A stretch of DNA of 64,000 bases, taken from Duganella sp. sic0402 (lineage in GTDB: Bacteria > Pseudomonadota > Gammaproteobacteria > Burkholderiales > Burkholderiaceae_D). The notes under the pieces were generated by a model. That model worked only from the letters and a program-made list of their open reading frames with translations. It was not told where the DNA came from and did no database searches. The stretch lies in assembly GCF_019219065.1 (NCBI RefSeq), contig NZ_JAHUWK010000001.1, positions 930,001 through 994,000 on the forward strand, read 5' to 3'. Each line of letters starts with the position of its first letter. Position 1 is the first letter of the stretch. The position numbers were made by a program, and so were the translations under genes. Of the stretch, positions 61,712-64,000 are shown in pieces.

Positions 61712-62142
61712 CCCCAGCGGTTGGCAACCCACCAGCCGCCAGTGGCGGCCAGCGTCGTCATGAACGCGCCCCAGGCGATATCCACGACCGACAATCCCAG
61801 CGGCCACACCTTCAGAATCGCATAGTTGGTCAGATCATAGGTGCTGTAAGCGACCAGTCCCAACACCGCGCCGTGCAAGGCGGCGGTCTGCCAGCTGACT
61901 TCACGCAAGCCAGGACCAACAGCAAGAAACGCCACACCGGCCGCGTAAAGAAAATAGAACAAGGCCGCCGCAACAAAGCGCGGCTGCGCCAGCATCAAGT
62001 CGCCCAGCGCTGTCTTGTAGGCCGAAGCCATGTACAAACCTATCCACAAAGCGTCCAGCACCAGCAGCGACAACAGCACGCCGCCGTAAGCAAATAGCCA
62101 CTGCTGCGCACTAAGTGCCTGAACCGGAGCGGAACTCAGCAT
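61708..62142 (-). CDS. DUF2177 membrane protein
   Basis: 144 residues from ATG 62142 (GAGG eight bases upstream). Four helices; LLVLDALWIGLYMASAYKTA, YFLYAAGVAFL and STYDLTNYAILKVWPL are the family pattern. It belongs to the same conserved cluster in other bacteria although encoded on the opposite strand here. Confidence 0.93.
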   Translation of the reverse strand: MLSSAPVQALSAQQWLFAYGGVLLSLLVLDALWIGLYMASAYKTALGDLMLAQPRFVAAALFYFLYAAGVAFLAVGPGLREVSWQTAALHGAVLGLVAYSTYDLTNYAILKVWPLGLSVVDIAWGAFMTTLAATGGWWVANRWG

Positions 62143-62306
62143 GGAAATATCCTCGACGTGTATGGATGAATTGAACAAGCTTGATAATAGCCCAAATTAT
62201 TTGTCCTCTTCCGTTTGGCAGTGCACATAGCAAAACCTTTGCCCTCCTGCAGCATTTCCGAGGATGCTTTACAATCGATCAGAAGTTACAAGCAGCGAGA
62301 AAAAAA

Positions 62307-63599
62307 ATGACCGATCATCCTCAATACAGCGCTGAGGAAAAACGCAAACGCGTGTTTGCGATTATCAGCGCCTCCTCCGGCAATCTGGTGGAATGGTTCG
62401 ACTTCTACGTCTACTCCTTCGCCTCGATTTACTTTGCCAGCCAATTTTTCCCCAGCGGGAACGCCACGGCGGAATTCCTCAAGTCCGCCGCCGTGTTTGC
62501 GGTGGGTTTCCTGATGCGTCCTGTCGGCGGCTGGCTATTCGGCCGCATCGCCGACCGTGTCGGCCGCAAGAAATCCATGCTGATCTCCGTGCTGATGATG
62601 TGCGCCGGCTCACTGGCGATTGCCGTGCTGCCGACCTACGCCAGCATCGGCGTGGCGGCGCCATTGCTGCTGCTGGTTATCCGCATGTTCCAAGGCCTGT
62701 CAGTCGGTGGCGAATACGGCACCACCGCAACCTATATGAGCGAGGTGGCGCTGCGCGGGCAGCGCGGCTTCTTCTCTTCCTTCCAGTACGTGACGCTGAT
62801 TGGCGGCCAACTGCTGGCAGTGCTGACCATCGTCATCCTGGAGCAATTCCTGACCGAGCCGGAACTGAAAGCCTGGGGCTGGCGCATTCCTTTCGTGATC
62901 GGCGCCATTGCCGCGCTGGTGTCGCTGCTACTGCGCCGCACGCTGCATGAAACCAGCAAGGCCGCAGACATGCAGAACAAGGATGCGGGCACGCTGGCCG
63001 GCATCTTCAAAAATCACCGCGCCGCCTTCATCACCGTGATCGGCTACACCGCCGGCGGCTCGCTGATCTTCTACACCTTCACCACCTATATGCAGAAATA
63101 CCTGGTCAACAGTGCCGGCATGCCGGCCAAGACCGCCAGCGTGGTGATGACCGGCTCGCTGTTCCTGTACATGTGCATGCAGCCTTTGTTCGGCATGCTG
63201 GCCGACCGTATCGGCCGCCGCCGTTCGATGATGCTGTTTGGCGCATTGGGTGCGATTGCCACCTATCCGATCCTGGCCATCCTGCGCGGTAACGATAATC
63301 CCTACTTCGCCTTTGTGCTGATTACCGTGGCGATGGCCATCGTCAGCCTGTACACCTCGATTGGCGGCCTGGTGAAGGCCGAGATGTTTCCGCCCGAAGT
63401 ACGCGCGCTGGGTGTCGGCTTCTCCTACGCGATCGCCAATGCCATCTTCGGCGGCTCGGCGGAATTCGTCGGCCTGGCGTTCAAGAACATCGGGCATGAG
63501 AACTGGTTCTTTATCTATGTCTCACTGATGATGGTGGTCGCCTTCCTGTTCAGCACGCGCCTGCCGAAAACGCCTTCTTATCTGCACACCGACCACTGA
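62307..63599 (+). CDS. MHS-family MFS transporter (KgtP-like)
   Basis: 430 residues from ATG 62307; a much longer in-frame start adds unlike residues. Twelve helices. Signatures: [75 protein letters not shown]. This is the metabolite:H+ symporter group (2-oxoglutarate, shikimate, proline/betaine), closest in wording to 2-oxoglutarate permeases. It overlaps the next gene (TGATG). Confidence 0.93.
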   Translation: MTDHPQYSAEEKRKRVFAIISASSGNLVEWFDFYVYSFASIYFASQFFPSGNATAEFLKSAAVFAVGFLMRPVGGWLFGRIADRVGRKKSMLISVLMMCAGSLAIAVLPTYASIGVAAPLLLLVIRMFQGLSVGGEYGTTATYMSEVALRGQRGFFSSFQYVTLIGGQLLAVLTIVILEQFLTEPELKAWGWRIPFVIGAIAALVSLLLRRTLHETSKAADMQNKDAGTLAGIFKNHRAAFITVIGYTAGGSLIFYTFTTYMQKYLVNSAGMPAKTASVVMTGSLFLYMCMQPLFGMLADRIGRRRSMMLFGALGAIATYPILAILRGNDNPYFAFVLITVAMAIVSLYTSIGGLVKAEMFPPEVRALGVGFSYAIANAIFGGSAEFVGLAFKNIGHENWFFIYVSLMMVVAFLFSTRLPKTPSYLHTDH

Positions 63600-64000
63600 T
63601 GCGCCATCGATACCTGCTGCTGCCGGCCATGCTGATGCTGGCGGCGTCCACGCACGCCGAAGAAACGCGTTTTTCGGTGACGCTGCAAAACGATATCTTC
63701 GCCGGCAGCGACGGTGGCGGCTACACTAACGGTATCGCGCTCGCGAGTATGCGCAGCGCGTCGCCGGGCGAAACATCGATCGCGCCGCAATGGCTGCTGG
63801 CGCCAGTCACGTCCTGGTTCGGCCTTGGCCCGGCCACGTTGACCTTGTCGTCGTTGAACCAGATGATGATGACGCCTGCCGACCTCACCCGCAAAATTCC
63901 CGATCCCGCCGATTCGCCTTACATGGGCGCGCTGTGGTACCGCTCGGCGCAGGTGTCGGTGCAGGACGATATTGCCGATATGCTGGCTTTTAACCTCGGT
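63599..64000 (+). CDS. LpxR-like lipid A deacylase (DUF2219), 5' part
   Basis: 134 residues visible; it runs off the right edge. The signal peptide ([20 protein letters not shown]) is followed by the barrel start SVTLQNDIFAGSDGGGYTNG, which holds the conserved ND...G.D..YTNG residues, and later MMMTPADLTRKIPDP ... DSPYMGALWY. LpxR enzymes remove the 3'-acyloxyacyl group from lipid A in the outer membrane. The ATG overlaps the transporter stop. Confidence 0.88.
   Translation, partial: MRHRYLLLPAMLMLAASTHAEETRFSVTLQNDIFAGSDGGGYTNGIALASMRSASPGETSIAPQWLLAPVTSWFGLGPATLTLSSLNQMMMTPADLTRKIPDPADSPYMGALWYRSAQVSVQDDIADMLAFNLG

Noticed and set aside
1..64000. CRISPR array, prophage, insertion sequence, tRNA or rRNA gene
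   Set aside because: Looked for and not seen: no regularly spaced identical repeats, no transposase or phage structural genes, and no tRNA cloverleaf recognised by eye.

Overview
The window is GC-rich (roughly 60-65% by eye), densely coded Gram-negative DNA. It carries several TonB-dependent receptors with FecI/FecR signalling, many two-component and c-di-GMP proteins, a class III formaldehyde/glutathione dehydrogenase, an LpxR-type lipid A deacylase and a complete livHMGF plus binding-protein operon. Protein styles and gene neighbourhoods fit the betaproteobacterial family Oxalobacteraceae (Massilia/Duganella/Janthinobacterium type). This is an inference from gene content; no rRNA or tRNA gene was seen to confirm it.

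Layout. 1-1.5 kb: the end of a two-component regulator/kinase pair. 1.6-4.5 kb: a large TonB-dependent receptor. 4.9-9.6 kb: a four-gene minus-strand operon (sialidase-like BNR protein, two membrane proteins, LtaS-like phosphoglycerol transferase). 9.8-17.4 kb: an accessory region. It holds small, lower-GC, same-strand orphan genes (HNH nuclease, DUF2971, DUF695, DUF6624-like, DUF3224, DUF6404-like), most followed by a copy of the same short repeat. Within this stretch sit a LuxR-solo/DUF1993 operon and two lux-box-like operators. 17.6-20.5 kb: a PqqL-like M16 protease. 20.6-24.4 kb: a small membrane protein, a DUF411 protein, a globin-coupled PAS-GGDEF-EAL protein and the hydroxylase PiuC. 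24.5-35.5 kb: two Fur-box-preceded FecI-FecR-receptor systems facing each other. The first carries an M16 protease translationally coupled to its receptor. 35.5-49.5 kb: regulators (two IclR, GlxA-type, a Fur homologue, AraC, ArgP-like LysR), a Bcr/CflA transporter, an orphan sugar-binding protein, FrmA, and a 1375-residue double-kinase hybrid sensor. 49.7-54.2 kb: livHMGF and its binding protein. 54.2-62.1 kb: a TetR gene divergent from a lipid-modification operon (FAD oxidoreductase, DUF1365, cyclopropane-synthase-like methyltransferase, chalcone-isomerase-like, MFS, DUF3833, SDR, NTF2-like). 62.3-64 kb: an MHS-type transporter and the start of an LpxR-like gene.

The best candidates for something new are four. 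First, the Fur/FecIR-controlled receptor plus M16 protease operon, which resembles the FusA/FusC protein-import logic but with cell-surface signalling. Second, the cassette-like array of [orphan gene + 3' repeat] units without a visible integrase. Third, the LuxR solo that keeps the AHL-contact residues, with two adjacent CTG-N10-CAG-type boxes. Fourth, the sialidase-like/LtaS-like surface-polymer operon.
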